Of a stretch of DNA of 18,165 bases, positions 1 through 7,978 are shown piece after piece. Each line of letters starts with the position of its first letter. The first letter of the stretch is position 1. The DNA is from Candidatus Rifleibacteriota bacterium (GTDB lineage: Bacteria; Muiribacteriota; Ozemobacteria; Ozemobacterales; Ozemobacteraceae). Location of the stretch: contig JAQUZA010000015.1 of NCBI GenBank assembly GCA_028691595.1, forward strand, positions 1-18,165, given 5' to 3'. The translations under genes and the position numbers were made by a program. The notes under the pieces were generated by a model. The model worked only from the letters and a program-made list of their open reading frames with translations, ran no database searches and was not told where the DNA came from.

Positions 1-327
1 TTTGCCTTCAAAACGGCGCATCAGATCGGGTTTTACATAGATATAACTGAGCGGCACATCTTTGCTTTCATCTTTGCCCGGTTTGCGCACCTTAATTTCG
101 ATTACATCGTCACTGACCTGCTTAAAAGTGCCCTTGCGCGCCTGACTCAGATCATTTTCGAGCAGAGCCAGCACCTTGTTTGCCTCCTGTTTGACAAAGT
201 CACGGCTGGCAACTTGAGCTCGCTTGTTGGCAGAATCTTTAAGTAGGTAATAGAGCGGGATCGAAACCATCGACATGATGAAAATGGCAACCATCAGCTC
301 AATCAGCGTCATACCCTTTTTTTTCAT
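1..327 (-). CDS. Type IV prepilin-like / GspJ-type minor pseudopilin, N-terminal part
   Basis: The first 109 residues are visible; the gene continues past the left edge. The protein opens with a class III (prepilin peptidase) signal: a short basic leader MKKKG, a cut site G|MTLIE with the conserved Glu at mature position 5, then a hydrophobic helix to about residue 28 (LMVAIFIMSMVSIPLYYLL). This is the hallmark of type IV pilins and type II secretion pseudopilins. The start at 327 has an AGGAGAG Shine-Dalgarno six bases upstream, overlapping the stop codon of the preceding prepilin gene (9-base gap), so the two are probably translationally coupled. Being last of three pseudopilin-like genes, after a GspK-like and a GspI-like gene, suggests a GspJ-like tip subunit, but the diagnostic C-terminal domain is outside the window. 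The prepilin call is firm; the J assignment is inference. Confidence 0.85.
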   Translation of the reverse strand, partial: MKKKGMTLIELMVAIFIMSMVSIPLYYLLKDSANKRAQVASRDFVKQEANKVLALLENDLSQARKGTFKQVSDDVIEIKVRKPGKDESKDVPLSYIYVKPDLMRRFEGK

Positions 328-336
328 AATTCTCTC

Positions 337-819
337 CTATGGCCTGACGATGAGAAAAGACTTTTTGCGAACCACTGCCGGCCCCCCAGCCCTGCTGAAA
401 GAGCAGACAATATCGGCCTGAACCATGGTTCTGTCAGCCTTTCCATCTCTGGTAATAAAACTCCAGGTTCCTTCAACTTTAAAATCCTTGAACTTGGTTT
501 GAACTTTGAGCACCTCATTGAGACTGATAGGATAAAACCCGTCAGAAAGCTGAAAAGGCCCGGCAAATTCTTTATCGGCTCCTTCAGCTTCTGCTCTTTC
601 GTAATAGTTTTTAAAAGGCATCGCCATCAATTCGCTCTTGATGCTCTCAAGAATTCGCTCAGCCATCTGAATCTTTTCGGTTTCGATGGCGGTAGACGCA
701 TCGTCGGAAGAAATTCTGGTTAAAGGCACCAGCGCAAGAATGAGAATCGCGAGGGCAATTGTTATCTCAACGAGGGTAACTGCATTCTTTCGGCTGATTA
801 GATGCTTAGAACTGGTCAT
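337..819 (-). CDS. Type IV prepilin-like / GspI-type minor pseudopilin
   Basis: 160 residues. The N-terminus has a basic leader (MTSSKHLISRKNA) followed by VTLVE and a hydrophobic helix (ITIALAILILALVPLTRI), the prepilin cleavage/methylation motif with Glu at +5. The residue before the cut is Ala, not the usual Gly; Ala is tolerated by some prepilin peptidases. The open frame extends 19 codons upstream, but the ATG at 819 gives a normal leader and avoids overlapping the upstream gene. No clear Shine-Dalgarno precedes it (only AGAAAGAA), so it may depend on coupling to the gene that stops 16 bases upstream. The soluble part is short with no recognisable motif. Its size and position between a large K-like and a J-like gene suggest a GspI/PilV-type tip subunit. 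The family call is good; the exact paralogue is inference. Confidence 0.82.
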   Translation of the reverse strand: MTSSKHLISRKNAVTLVEITIALAILILALVPLTRISSDDASTAIETEKIQMAERILESIKSELMAMPFKNYYERAEAEGADKEFAGPFQLSDGFYPISLNEVLKVQTKFKDFKVEGTWSFITRDGKADRTMVQADIVCSFSRAGGPAVVRKKSFLIVRP

Positions 820-835
820 TGGTACTGGGTTCTTT

Positions 836-3382
836 CTACTCGGGCTTAACGAACTGGAACGAGGCGGTCTGAGCACTGAAAGTCACATAATAGCGGGTGG
901 GGTCCCATTTGGCAACGGGCCTGATCATAGACAGCAGTGAACTGCGACAATGATTTGACTCGTAATAAACATGCAGATCGCCCTGGCAATCGCTGCGTTT
1001 AAATCGGTTTACAACAAGGTTACCATGCACATTCAGGGTGGCCCCGATCGGATTTGTGACCCCGCGGTCGCCAAAAAGACAGGCAGAGACGCTGCGTTGG
1101 CCATAATGATTAACGATGGCACCGTTACGGGCAATCAGCGAAAACAATGTTGCATTGCCATTTGCATCGTAGTCTTCACGGGTAATATCACCCTTAAGGT
1201 GAATATTCGCAGCTGCCACAATTGCGCCACGCCCCATTATGTGCATGTCTTCGAGCCAGAGATTGTCATTTACGAAGGTTATGCCATCACAGATAAAGGT
1301 TTTTTTGCCCTTATATTCAATGCAGCGGTTATCTAAATCACGGTTGAACTCGGCAGAAGACGGGTAAAAGTAGCTTGATTTCTTGAGATATTGAGTCGGA
1401 GAATAGATATTGGCAGGCAGGTTTTCTGCTTTGGTTGGATCCCAGGCGGATTCTGCCTCTTCTTTGTTTTTGTATGGCGGAAAGCCGCAAAAACCATAGG
1501 GTTCTTTAACAGCCTTGGCCCAGAACCACGGGATCGGTATTTCAAGGCCACCAAAGCCGATTGGCGGAATCGGAGGAATAAAGATCTTAACCAGGAGCAT
1601 GCGAATGTGGGTATAAACCTTTTTAAGATTGCCTTCGACTCTTAAAGAGAAGGGGAATTCAAGATGGAAGTTACCGAACAGCATGGTTCGAGCAAATCTT
1701 GGTGGAATCGGCAACCAGTAACCACCAATGCCGCCAGGTTCGCCACCACCGAAATAGCCCCAGTCAAAAGGCTCACTCTTATCCCAGAAATTATAACGAA
1801 CGCTCTTGATGCCGGGAATAACATTATGCTCTTTGTCACTTTCGCCGGAGGGGTGATCACCAGAGCAGGCCGTCTTTGAATCATCCTTATGTTTAACCAG
1901 CAAAGCGGCAATTTCCATTTTTTTAAGGTTTTTGATGTCGAGAGAGAGTTCAGGAAACATGGTAATTTTCAACAGCATTTCTTTGGTGCCGTTGACTCTG
2001 ACCATGCCAGGCAGCTGAACTCCACGCGCCAGATCTTTGAGGTCGAGTTTGAAGATATTTTGAATTGAATCCCAGATGGCGCTGATCGAGGGCATATTGT
2101 GAATAACGATATCACCGCTGCCCTCGTTCCATTTTATCTCGTCATTTCCACCCCATTTATCACTATTCTCGAGAGCTTTTTCGTAAAGAAGAGCTGAATT
2201 GGCGACAAAAAAGGTGTAATCAGAGGCAATCGGCTGCACGTCAGCAACTCTGAACTCTCGCTGAGCCAGAAGTTTCTTTTTGATGGTAGTGCCGGAAGGA
2301 TAATTTGGCGAATACTCTATCTCGGTTTCTACCTCAAAAAAGCCCTGCTTCTCTACGGTGACATCCCAGGTAACATTGCCGGCAAAAGCCTGCAAAAAAG
2401 GTGGCAGACAGTTCTGTATGGCTTCTTCAATTCTTTTGTTGATTTTATCAAAGTCAATATTCAGCTGAAAAGTGCCGCCAAAAACTTTCTTGGCGAGGGC
2501 CTTCGGGGTAAGCTGAATTTTTTCCTGGATTTTTTCGAACACTTTGTCAATCAAGGGCTGCAGCAGGTAACCAATCGGCACGAACGTTGTCTGCACCCAG
2601 ATTGTCCAGCCGGTGATATCCGGGGCTTTCAAGAGCGGCTTATCCGGCAAAAAATTCAAGATATCGATATTCGGCATCTGCGGCGGGCCGTTGTCTGAAT
2701 CACCGCTTGGGTCTTTGCCGATACCCGAAACTACGTCAGCCGCCCCGATTTTAATCTTGTCAAAGATAGAACCGAGAAAGCCCGTTACCTTGCGCAAAGG
2801 CACTTCTACCCCACCCACAACGTAATCAGCATTGTCGGCAAGAATACCGAAGGCGTTTTTTATGCGAGCCCGGCAGACAACCCTCACTCTGCCGCCCATT
2901 GCATCGAGCATGCCTTTCAGCGGTGCCAGCGGGGCTTTGGGGTCTGGTGAAATTGTATCGTAGATGTAAACAGTACCCTCTTCGTAAATAGGCTTGAAAA
3001 ATTTGCTGTTGAAAAGATCGAGCTGAACGTCAACCCCATTCTCTTTGGCATTCTTGAAACTGACGGGGTCGATATAAGCACCGGCAATAGGTGCGGGCAG
3101 GCGAAAATGAATAAACCAGCTTTTTAACAGCTCATCTGGCTTGGAAAATAATCGCCAGAAGGCATTATAGTCATTCATATTGTCTTTAACTATTTTAAAG
3201 GTCATGTTTGCAGCAGACTCGGCGCATTCTTCGGCACGCTTTTCGTGACTGGAAAACACGGTGTTCCATCGCCCCGAAACCGTCAGCCGGGAAATGGTAA
3301 TGCCGACAATCACAAGCACACCGAGAACACCCAGCGCCATCAGATATGCTGACCCACGTTTTTTTATATTTTTTATGTTCAA
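836..3382 (-). CDS. Large PilX/GspK-like pilus-assembly protein with C-terminal repetitive beta domain
   Basis: 848 residues, starting at TTG with a GGAG seven bases upstream. Residues 1-35 resemble the PilX N-terminal domain: basic leader KKRG, then SAYLMALGVLGVLVIVGIT as a membrane helix. Mature position 5 is Met, not Glu; GspK-type and PilX-type proteins also depart from the Glu5 rule, and in type II secretion GspK caps the pseudopilus. After the helix comes a stretch typical of the group (HEKRAEECAESAANM). The long middle region has no domain I recognise. Near residues 690-800 are short hydrophobic/Gly/Asn repeats (GRGAIVAAANIHLKGDI, LIARNGAIV, LNVHGNLVV) like the beta-helical or bactofilin-like C-termini of some PilX-family proteins. 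Several Cys residues lie in the C-terminal half. It is much larger than ordinary PilX (about 150-200) or GspK (about 300-350). A pilus tip or adhesin role is inferred. Confidence 0.75.
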   Translation of the reverse strand: MNIKNIKKRGSAYLMALGVLGVLVIVGITISRLTVSGRWNTVFSSHEKRAEECAESAANMTFKIVKDNMNDYNAFWRLFSKPDELLKSWFIHFRLPAPIAGAYIDPVSFKNAKENGVDVQLDLFNSKFFKPIYEEGTVYIYDTISPDPKAPLAPLKGMLDAMGGRVRVVCRARIKNAFGILADNADYVVGGVEVPLRKVTGFLGSIFDKIKIGAADVVSGIGKDPSGDSDNGPPQMPNIDILNFLPDKPLLKAPDITGWTIWVQTTFVPIGYLLQPLIDKVFEKIQEKIQLTPKALAKKVFGGTFQLNIDFDKINKRIEEAIQNCLPPFLQAFAGNVTWDVTVEKQGFFEVETEIEYSPNYPSGTTIKKKLLAQREFRVADVQPIASDYTFFVANSALLYEKALENSDKWGGNDEIKWNEGSGDIVIHNMPSISAIWDSIQNIFKLDLKDLARGVQLPGMVRVNGTKEMLLKITMFPELSLDIKNLKKMEIAALLVKHKDDSKTACSGDHPSGESDKEHNVIPGIKSVRYNFWDKSEPFDWGYFGGGEPGGIGGYWLPIPPRFARTMLFGNFHLEFPFSLRVEGNLKKVYTHIRMLLVKIFIPPIPPIGFGGLEIPIPWFWAKAVKEPYGFCGFPPYKNKEEAESAWDPTKAENLPANIYSPTQYLKKSSYFYPSSAEFNRDLDNRCIEYKGKKTFICDGITFVNDNLWLEDMHIMGRGAIVAAANIHLKGDITREDYDANGNATLFSLIARNGAIVNHYGQRSVSACLFGDRGVTNPIGATLNVHGNLVVNRFKRSDCQGDLHVYYESNHCRSSLLSMIRPVAKWDPTRYYVTFSAQTASFQFVKPE

Positions 3383-3389
3383 TTTTTTT

Positions 3390-3393
3390 CTCC
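3390..3393 (-). promoter_or_regulatory. Ribosome binding site that fixes a TTG start
   Basis: On the minus strand GGAG stands seven bases before the TTG at 3382. There is no ATG or GTG before the leader KKRG in this frame, so this site is the main reason for accepting the TTG start of the PilX/GspK-like gene. Confidence 0.6.
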
Positions 3394-3442
3394 GGTGCGG
3401 GCGGCTAAAAAAGCCAAAGACGGCAGTAAACCACCGAAATAA

Positions 3443-6346
3443 TCAATCAGACCCAAAAGACTTACGAAACTCCTGACTCATTTGTTTCAATACTTCAACA
3501 CTTTCGCGTGCCGACTCTTCGCTTTCGCCGGTGGCTCTCAGCTTGGCAACAATTTCGTCAGGGCTGTTGCCTTCAGCCAGGTAGTCGCTGACTGCCATTA
3601 TATCCTCAAAAGTTTTGCCAAAATTTTCAAAAGCAACGAGAGACTCATTTCCGGGCATAGATCGAAATTCCTGCAGCAGGCGATCCTGCCATTTCACCCA
3701 GGAATGCTGGTCCTTTTTCTTTTCCGAGATCTCGACGAGGCGCTGCAAAGCGGTCAATTTGCCATACGAATTAAGATTTTGATCATTAGCTGCCTGCTCA
3801 TAATAAGCCTCGGCTTCAGAAAAATTCCCGGCTTCCCAGGCCTTGGAAGCACTGTGATAGTGCGAATTAAGATTGGCAGCAGCGGCATTACGTTCGTCTT
3901 CTGAGGCATCGGGGTTGTTTGCCAGGTCAGTCATATGTTGAAAAAAGTCTTTTTCATGGTTGTCTCTGGCCTGCTTAACCTCGCTCTGACCTGTGTTGAT
4001 TGCCGATGAATATGCCTTGCCGTTCAGAAGTTCGCGCGCTCCTGATTTAAGAGTTCCTTTCCAGTCTTTACTGCCAACCTGGGTCTTCGCATCAGAAGAT
4101 TTTGAATCACCGCCAAAAAAACCAGCCTTACTGGCTGTCTGGGTATTGTCAGACCGGCTGAGAGTGGTTTTTGGCTCTGTGCCCCAGAGATACCAGAGAA
4201 TAGGAATCAACAGGACCGCACTCGCAAGATAAATCCATTTGAATTCAAAAAGATGAAGAAAGAGCTTTTCAACTGGCGTGTCTTCAGGAGCAACCGGAGT
4301 CGATTCAAGATCATCTTCGCAAATGGCCTCGTTAAAAGCATAAGCTGCCTTTTCAGGTGATTTTTCTTCCTGCTCGACCTTATAGGCATCCCAGCATTCC
4401 TGTTCAATTTCGGCTGAGGCCCGCTGAAAAACGTTTTCGGCAGAAATCAGCGCCGCCCGCCAGATTTCTTCAAAACCAGGCTTAAGGTCACCGTTTTTAT
4501 TATGAGTGAAGGCAAAAACCCTGAACATTCCCTCTCGGGTTGGATTAGCAGCAACCATATAGCCCGACTGCATCTGCAGTTCAATATTTGCCTCATGGGT
4601 CAGAAGTCGCCACAGCATTGGCTCTGCCGACGGATAATCAAGCTGCGGCAGCAATGATAAACCTAAGCGGCGCGTGGCTATCACACCGGATCTGAGCATA
4701 GACTGGAGATATTGAACTGCCCCTTCCTTGTCGGCTCTGAGAAAAACCTCGAGGGCGGCAGCCTTGACGCGCGGGTCATCGTTAGCAAGAAAACCGTTCA
4801 AACCCGGCAACATTGCATCGATGTCGATTACCCCAAGAGTCTTTACGGCCTGAGCGACAATCGATGGGTCTTTATCGTTGAGAAAACCGGCAATTGATGT
4901 TGAATCAATACGGCTACCAAAGCGACCAACAGTTTTAAGAATTTCCAGAACAATATTTTTTTTGATGTCGGACTTTAAAAGAGGCAGAAGCACAGCTCTG
5001 GCAGCAAGAAAAGATTCTGCTGAATTAAGGCTGACAACCAGGCCGCGCTGTTCTTTCATCGACAGTTGCAAAAAAGCTTCGGGTGAAGGAAATCTTGGTG
5101 CGGCAACTGCCTCACGGGATGGGCCCGGTGGCAAAGCGGGAGGAGGAACCGACGGTTCTTCTGAGATCAGCGGTTCAATCTGCGCCCTGACCTCTTCGGA
5201 AGTTTCAGATGCATAAGATTTTTTCAGAATTCTTTTTATCGATTCGTTCTCGATAAAAGGTGAAAGACGTTCGACAGCCGAGGCCCGAAGCAAAGCATCA
5301 GCGTTGGCAAGATCTGCAACCGCGCACCTGACGATCTGTTCAGATCGACGCAAAGCAATGCGCTGTTTCAAGCTGGCAACGTATTCTTCAACTCCGGTTT
5401 TTAAGATGCCTGCAGCCTGAACGGCCTCGATACTCTGCTTAAAAATAAGCTGCAGAATATGCTTTTTGATACCCGCTGAAACCATCATAATATCGTAGAT
5501 TTTCAGGGGAAACTCAGCCGAAGGATTGAAAGCAGCGACAAAGCCAGCCTTAACAAGCAACAAAGGCTGAATTTCACGACCAAGATACTGCAAAAACAGG
5601 TTTTCAACTCTGGAAAAAGTTATCAAAGTCAGCTCTCTAAGAGCCTTCTGCCTGATAAGGGCATTTTTATGAAAAAGAAATGCCTGGATATATCTTACAG
5701 CTTCATCGCAGTCAACCTGACGCAGCAGGTGAACGGCATGCAGTTGTACTCTGAAAGATTTTGAAGTCAGCCCAACCCTGATCTGTTTTTTAAAGGCATC
5801 GAGATCACGCTGCTGCAGCAAAGATAATCCGGCACAGACAACCTCTGCATCGCCTTCGAGTAGAATCATCGGCACAATTTCGCAATCGGCGGCGTTTCCG
5901 AAGCGACCGAGAATTGTCAAACCGGCTTCGATCATGCGCGGGTTTTTTTCGACAGCAAGACAATCGCGCCAGGACTGAATTACTTCTTCGCCAGGGGGTT
6001 TGCGCAGCATCTGGGTGATGACAGAGGCTTTTGCCGGCTCTGCTTCGGAGAGAAAACCAGAAATTACCTGAGGTGTAACCTCAAGCCCTTTTAACTGGCC
6101 CCGAAGTTCGATTCTGGCGAGTTCGAGGCTGATAACCCACTGGGCAAGCTGTCTGCAGACTGCAGAAGTATCAAGAGCGGAAATATCTTTTACGCGCCCG
6201 GCAAGATATGGCGGTACCCCGGTGGCAACAAGCTCTTCAAGGGCAATCTGACGGCTGACTTCTTCGCTTGAATTGAGCGCCAGCTCTATCCAGTCATTAA
6301 GTTCAAGTTTTTCAGGCCAGCATGCAGTGGTCTGATCAGCAATCAT
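3443..6346 (-). CDS. HEAT-repeat protein with single transmembrane segment and TPR-like C-terminal domain
   Basis: 967 residues. The first ~390 and ~425-650 are alpha-helical HEAT-like repeats (units such as ALRELTLI, AVKTLGVI, AALEVFLRA, RRLGLSLLPQLDY), split by a proline-rich linker near residues 395-425 (PSVPPPALPPGPSR). An acidic segment leads to one membrane helix at about residues 700-722 (WIYLASAVLLIPILWYLWG). The rest (about 725-967) is polar with a TPR-like unit (AWEAGNFSEAEAYYEQA) and ends in charged helices. The large HEAT part is probably cytoplasmic and the C-terminal part outside the membrane, but topology is not shown. The ATG at 6346 is preferred over the TTG at 6367 because AGGGTG lies six bases before it. 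It precedes three pseudopilin-like genes on the same strand, so it may scaffold or regulate the pilus or secretion machine; that role is inference. No enzymatic motif was seen. Confidence 0.8.
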   Translation of the reverse strand: MIADQTTACWPEKLELNDWIELALNSSEEVSRQIALEELVATGVPPYLAGRVKDISALDTSAVCRQLAQWVISLELARIELRGQLKGLEVTPQVISGFLSEAEPAKASVITQMLRKPPGEEVIQSWRDCLAVEKNPRMIEAGLTILGRFGNAADCEIVPMILLEGDAEVVCAGLSLLQQRDLDAFKKQIRVGLTSKSFRVQLHAVHLLRQVDCDEAVRYIQAFLFHKNALIRQKALRELTLITFSRVENLFLQYLGREIQPLLLVKAGFVAAFNPSAEFPLKIYDIMMVSAGIKKHILQLIFKQSIEAVQAAGILKTGVEEYVASLKQRIALRRSEQIVRCAVADLANADALLRASAVERLSPFIENESIKRILKKSYASETSEEVRAQIEPLISEEPSVPPPALPPGPSREAVAAPRFPSPEAFLQLSMKEQRGLVVSLNSAESFLAARAVLLPLLKSDIKKNIVLEILKTVGRFGSRIDSTSIAGFLNDKDPSIVAQAVKTLGVIDIDAMLPGLNGFLANDDPRVKAAALEVFLRADKEGAVQYLQSMLRSGVIATRRLGLSLLPQLDYPSAEPMLWRLLTHEANIELQMQSGYMVAANPTREGMFRVFAFTHNKNGDLKPGFEEIWRAALISAENVFQRASAEIEQECWDAYKVEQEEKSPEKAAYAFNEAICEDDLESTPVAPEDTPVEKLFLHLFEFKWIYLASAVLLIPILWYLWGTEPKTTLSRSDNTQTASKAGFFGGDSKSSDAKTQVGSKDWKGTLKSGARELLNGKAYSSAINTGQSEVKQARDNHEKDFFQHMTDLANNPDASEDERNAAAANLNSHYHSASKAWEAGNFSEAEAYYEQAANDQNLNSYGKLTALQRLVEISEKKKDQHSWVKWQDRLLQEFRSMPGNESLVAFENFGKTFEDIMAVSDYLAEGNSPDEIVAKLRATGESEESARESVEVLKQMSQEFRKSFGSD

Positions 6347-6352
6347 AATTTG

Positions 6353-6358
6353 CACCCT
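6353..6358 (-). promoter_or_regulatory. Ribosome binding site choosing the ATG at 6346
   Basis: AGGGTG on the minus strand, six bases before the ATG at 6346. The alternative TTG at 6367 has no comparable site, so this fixes the start of the HEAT-repeat protein. Confidence 0.5.
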
Positions 6359-6373
6359 GATTCGCAAAAAATC

Positions 6374-6508
6374 TTAGATATGCTCATAGTATAACAAAGC
6401 GGCAATAACAAAGCTCCATATTTTTAAAGCTTCTGCTATCAAACTGACCGGATGTTCGTCTATTTTTTCTGCAATCGCTTCTATTGCTTTCAGAAAATCA
6501 CCCGGCAC
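6374..6508 (-). CDS. Possible small hydrophobic peptide (44 residues) ahead of the HEAT-repeat gene
   Basis: A short open frame from GTG at 6508 to TAA at 6374. Its composition is protein-like: a charged amphipathic helix (FLKAIEAIAEKIDEHP) then a hydrophobic segment (LKIWSFVIAALLYY). It stops 27 bases before the HEAT-repeat start on the same strand, as an operon member would. Against it: no convincing Shine-Dalgarno before the GTG, only one possible start, and a TAA three codons upstream. It could be a membrane micropeptide, a degraded gene remnant (the frame just upstream also reads protein-like, VIFETVLSISAG), or chance. No family is recognised. Confidence 0.35.
   Translation of the reverse strand: MPGDFLKAIEAIAEKIDEHPVSLIAEALKIWSFVIAALLYYEHI
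6388..6393 (-). promoter_or_regulatory. Weak -10-like element upstream of the HEAT-repeat gene
   Basis: TATACT on the minus strand (five of six matches to TATAAT), about 40 bases before the ATG at 6346. No good -35 hexamer sits at the right spacing, and the site overlaps the end of the possible small ORF, so it is either a weak internal promoter or coding sequence. Confidence 0.22.
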
Positions 6509-6562
6509 TAATGCTTAAAACAGTCTCGAAAATAACGGCATTGAACAATTCCAATTTTCTCT

Positions 6563-6591
6563 CTGGCGGAAATGCGGACACAGGGTATAAT
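6563..6591 (+). promoter_or_regulatory. Sigma70-like promoter for the exported glycine-zipper protein
   Basis: A perfect -10 box TATAAT at 6586-6591, with a weak -35 (CTGGCG, 6563-6568) 17 bases upstream. Predicted transcription start is near 6598, leaving a leader of about 24 bases to the ATG at 6622. A weaker opposing -10 (TACAAT, minus strand, 6590-6595) overlaps it and could serve the leftward operon. Confidence 0.5.
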
Positions 6592-6621
6592 TGTACAATC
6601 CCTTGAAGTTTGAGGTAAAAA

Positions 6622-7911
6622 ATGTCAATCGTTAAACACAACAGACTGTCGGCCTTACTGCTCAGCCTGGTGATGATATTTTCACTGTTTGTCAGCCCGC
6701 TTGCGGCACTATCAAACACCAACAGCGATGAATTATCTTCAGGCCGGCTCAGAGTCAGTTTTTCGGCGGCGGTTGACAAAAGTCTCAGGTGTGCGGTTGC
6801 CGCAATGGATAAAGCGGTATTACACCTATGCCAGTCTCTCGACAAGACTGACAATCTCAACGTAACCGTTCACAGTCATTTTTATGATGCCTCGATCAGA
6901 AGATATTTTGTTTCGCTGAGTGGCCGGGCCGTTTTTTCCGGCAGGCTGCCATTCAAACCCGAGAAAGATTCTTACCTGATCACCGGCAGTCAGGAAGTAT
7001 CATTCGACATTCTTCTCAGCAATATAAGACAGAGCCGTCAGGGTTTAAACTTCGATTTTAACGGCACTTTTGTCGTCTCAATTGATCGCCTGGCTTACAA
7101 AATGATGCAGACAGTTCCGCATTTAGCGGCATCAGGAGCCCTCGGGCCCGCTTTTGACCTGATGACTGCTTTTTTTGACAAGCTTAATATTGGTATTCTT
7201 TCTCAGGCCATATCAGAGACTTTCAGAAAATTTTCGAACGTAGCTCTTACCAAGGCTGGAACAGAATTACTTAGCCAGGCAGGCAAGAACAAAAATCTCG
7301 GTAACGTAATCCGTGACAGTGTCAAAAATGGTTCAATATTGAATTTTCTTGCCATTACAATTTTAAAAAGTGCCACAACAAGTATCGTCAGCGTCAGCGG
7401 AGCAACGCTGGGCGCGATGGTCGGCTCAGTAATTGCCCCGGGCCCGGGTACAGCGATTGGTGGCTTTCTCGGCAGCCAGATACTGGTAATTGTATCAAAA
7501 GCGATTCTACACGAACTGACTGCAGAACTGCCACTCAAGCTGAAAATCAGGAAGATGGTAACCAGCTGGCGCATTCTCAACAAGAATCCATCAGACGAGT
7601 TTGCCCGTGATGCCTTTGATCGCTCAAGAACCGGTATCGAAAAGAAAATAGCTGCCGAACTCGCAAAAGAAAGCTTCAGCCTGTTCAAGACCCTTCTTAA
7701 AGAAATAGACAAAATGCCTGCCGCCGAACGACCCGCCATGATTGCCCTTCTCAAAGGGGTACAGCACATCCTGAGCTTCAAAATTACCAATGAGGGCGAC
7801 TGGTATTTTGCCAGGCAGTATTATCAGCTCAAAGCGGCCGTAGAACGCTGGGGCCTGCAGAACCAGGTAGTTTTCACCACTTCGGGTGCCGCTTCCACGA
7901 CTGGCAGATAA
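6622..7911 (+). CDS. Exported protein of unknown function with glycine-zipper segment
   Basis: 429 residues. The start has GAGG six bases upstream. The N-terminus is a Sec signal peptide: basic MSIVKHNR, hydrophobic LLLSLVMIFSLFVSPLAA, probable cut near residues 28-31. The mature N-terminal half has alternating beta-like segments (FDASIRRYFVSLSGRAVF-type pattern, then SFDILLSNIRQ). Around residues 259-285 lies a Gly/Ala-rich stretch with regularly spaced glycines (GATLGAMVGSVIAPG then GTAIGGFLGS), like glycine-zipper membrane segments. The C-terminal third is helical and charged (RTGIEKKIAAELAKESF). It is transcribed alone and followed at once by the adenosylhomocysteinase promoter. A periplasmic or membrane-associated location is likely; helix-helix packing or pore formation through the zipper is only a possibility. 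I do not recognise the family. Confidence 0.7.
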   Translation: MSIVKHNRLSALLLSLVMIFSLFVSPLAALSNTNSDELSSGRLRVSFSAAVDKSLRCAVAAMDKAVLHLCQSLDKTDNLNVTVHSHFYDASIRRYFVSLSGRAVFSGRLPFKPEKDSYLITGSQEVSFDILLSNIRQSRQGLNFDFNGTFVVSIDRLAYKMMQTVPHLAASGALGPAFDLMTAFFDKLNIGILSQAISETFRKFSNVALTKAGTELLSQAGKNKNLGNVIRDSVKNGSILNFLAITILKSATTSIVSVSGATLGAMVGSVIAPGPGTAIGGFLGSQILVIVSKAILHELTAELPLKLKIRKMVTSWRILNKNPSDEFARDAFDRSRTGIEKKIAAELAKESFSLFKTLLKEIDKMPAAERPAMIALLKGVQHILSFKITNEGDWYFARQYYQLKAAVERWGLQNQVVFTTSGAASTTGR

Positions 7912-7940
7912 TTGACTTTTTTGTCTGGCAGTGCGATAAT
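7912..7940 (+). promoter_or_regulatory. Strong sigma70-like promoter of adenosylhomocysteinase
   Basis: -35 TTGACT (7912-7917), a 17-base spacer and -10 GATAAT (7935-7940), with TG two bases before the -10 giving an extended -10. The -35 begins on the base after the stop codon of the preceding gene. Predicted start is near 7947, giving a leader of about 46 bases with a tiny hairpin (CCCTG TT CAGGG, 7959-7970) just before the ribosome binding site. Confidence 0.7.
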
Positions 7941-7978
7941 TTTAACCTGTTTTTAATGCCCTGTTCAGGGAAATTTTA

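Noticed and set aside
820..876. Nineteen-codon N-terminal extension of the GspI-like prepilin
   Set aside because: It would overlap the upstream gene and give an abnormally long leader; the ATG at 819 yields a normal class III signal.
7203..7790. 195-codon open frame on the minus strand inside the exported protein gene
   Set aside because: The plus-strand frame has a signal peptide, ribosome binding site and promoter; the antisense frame has none of these and reads as a shadow.
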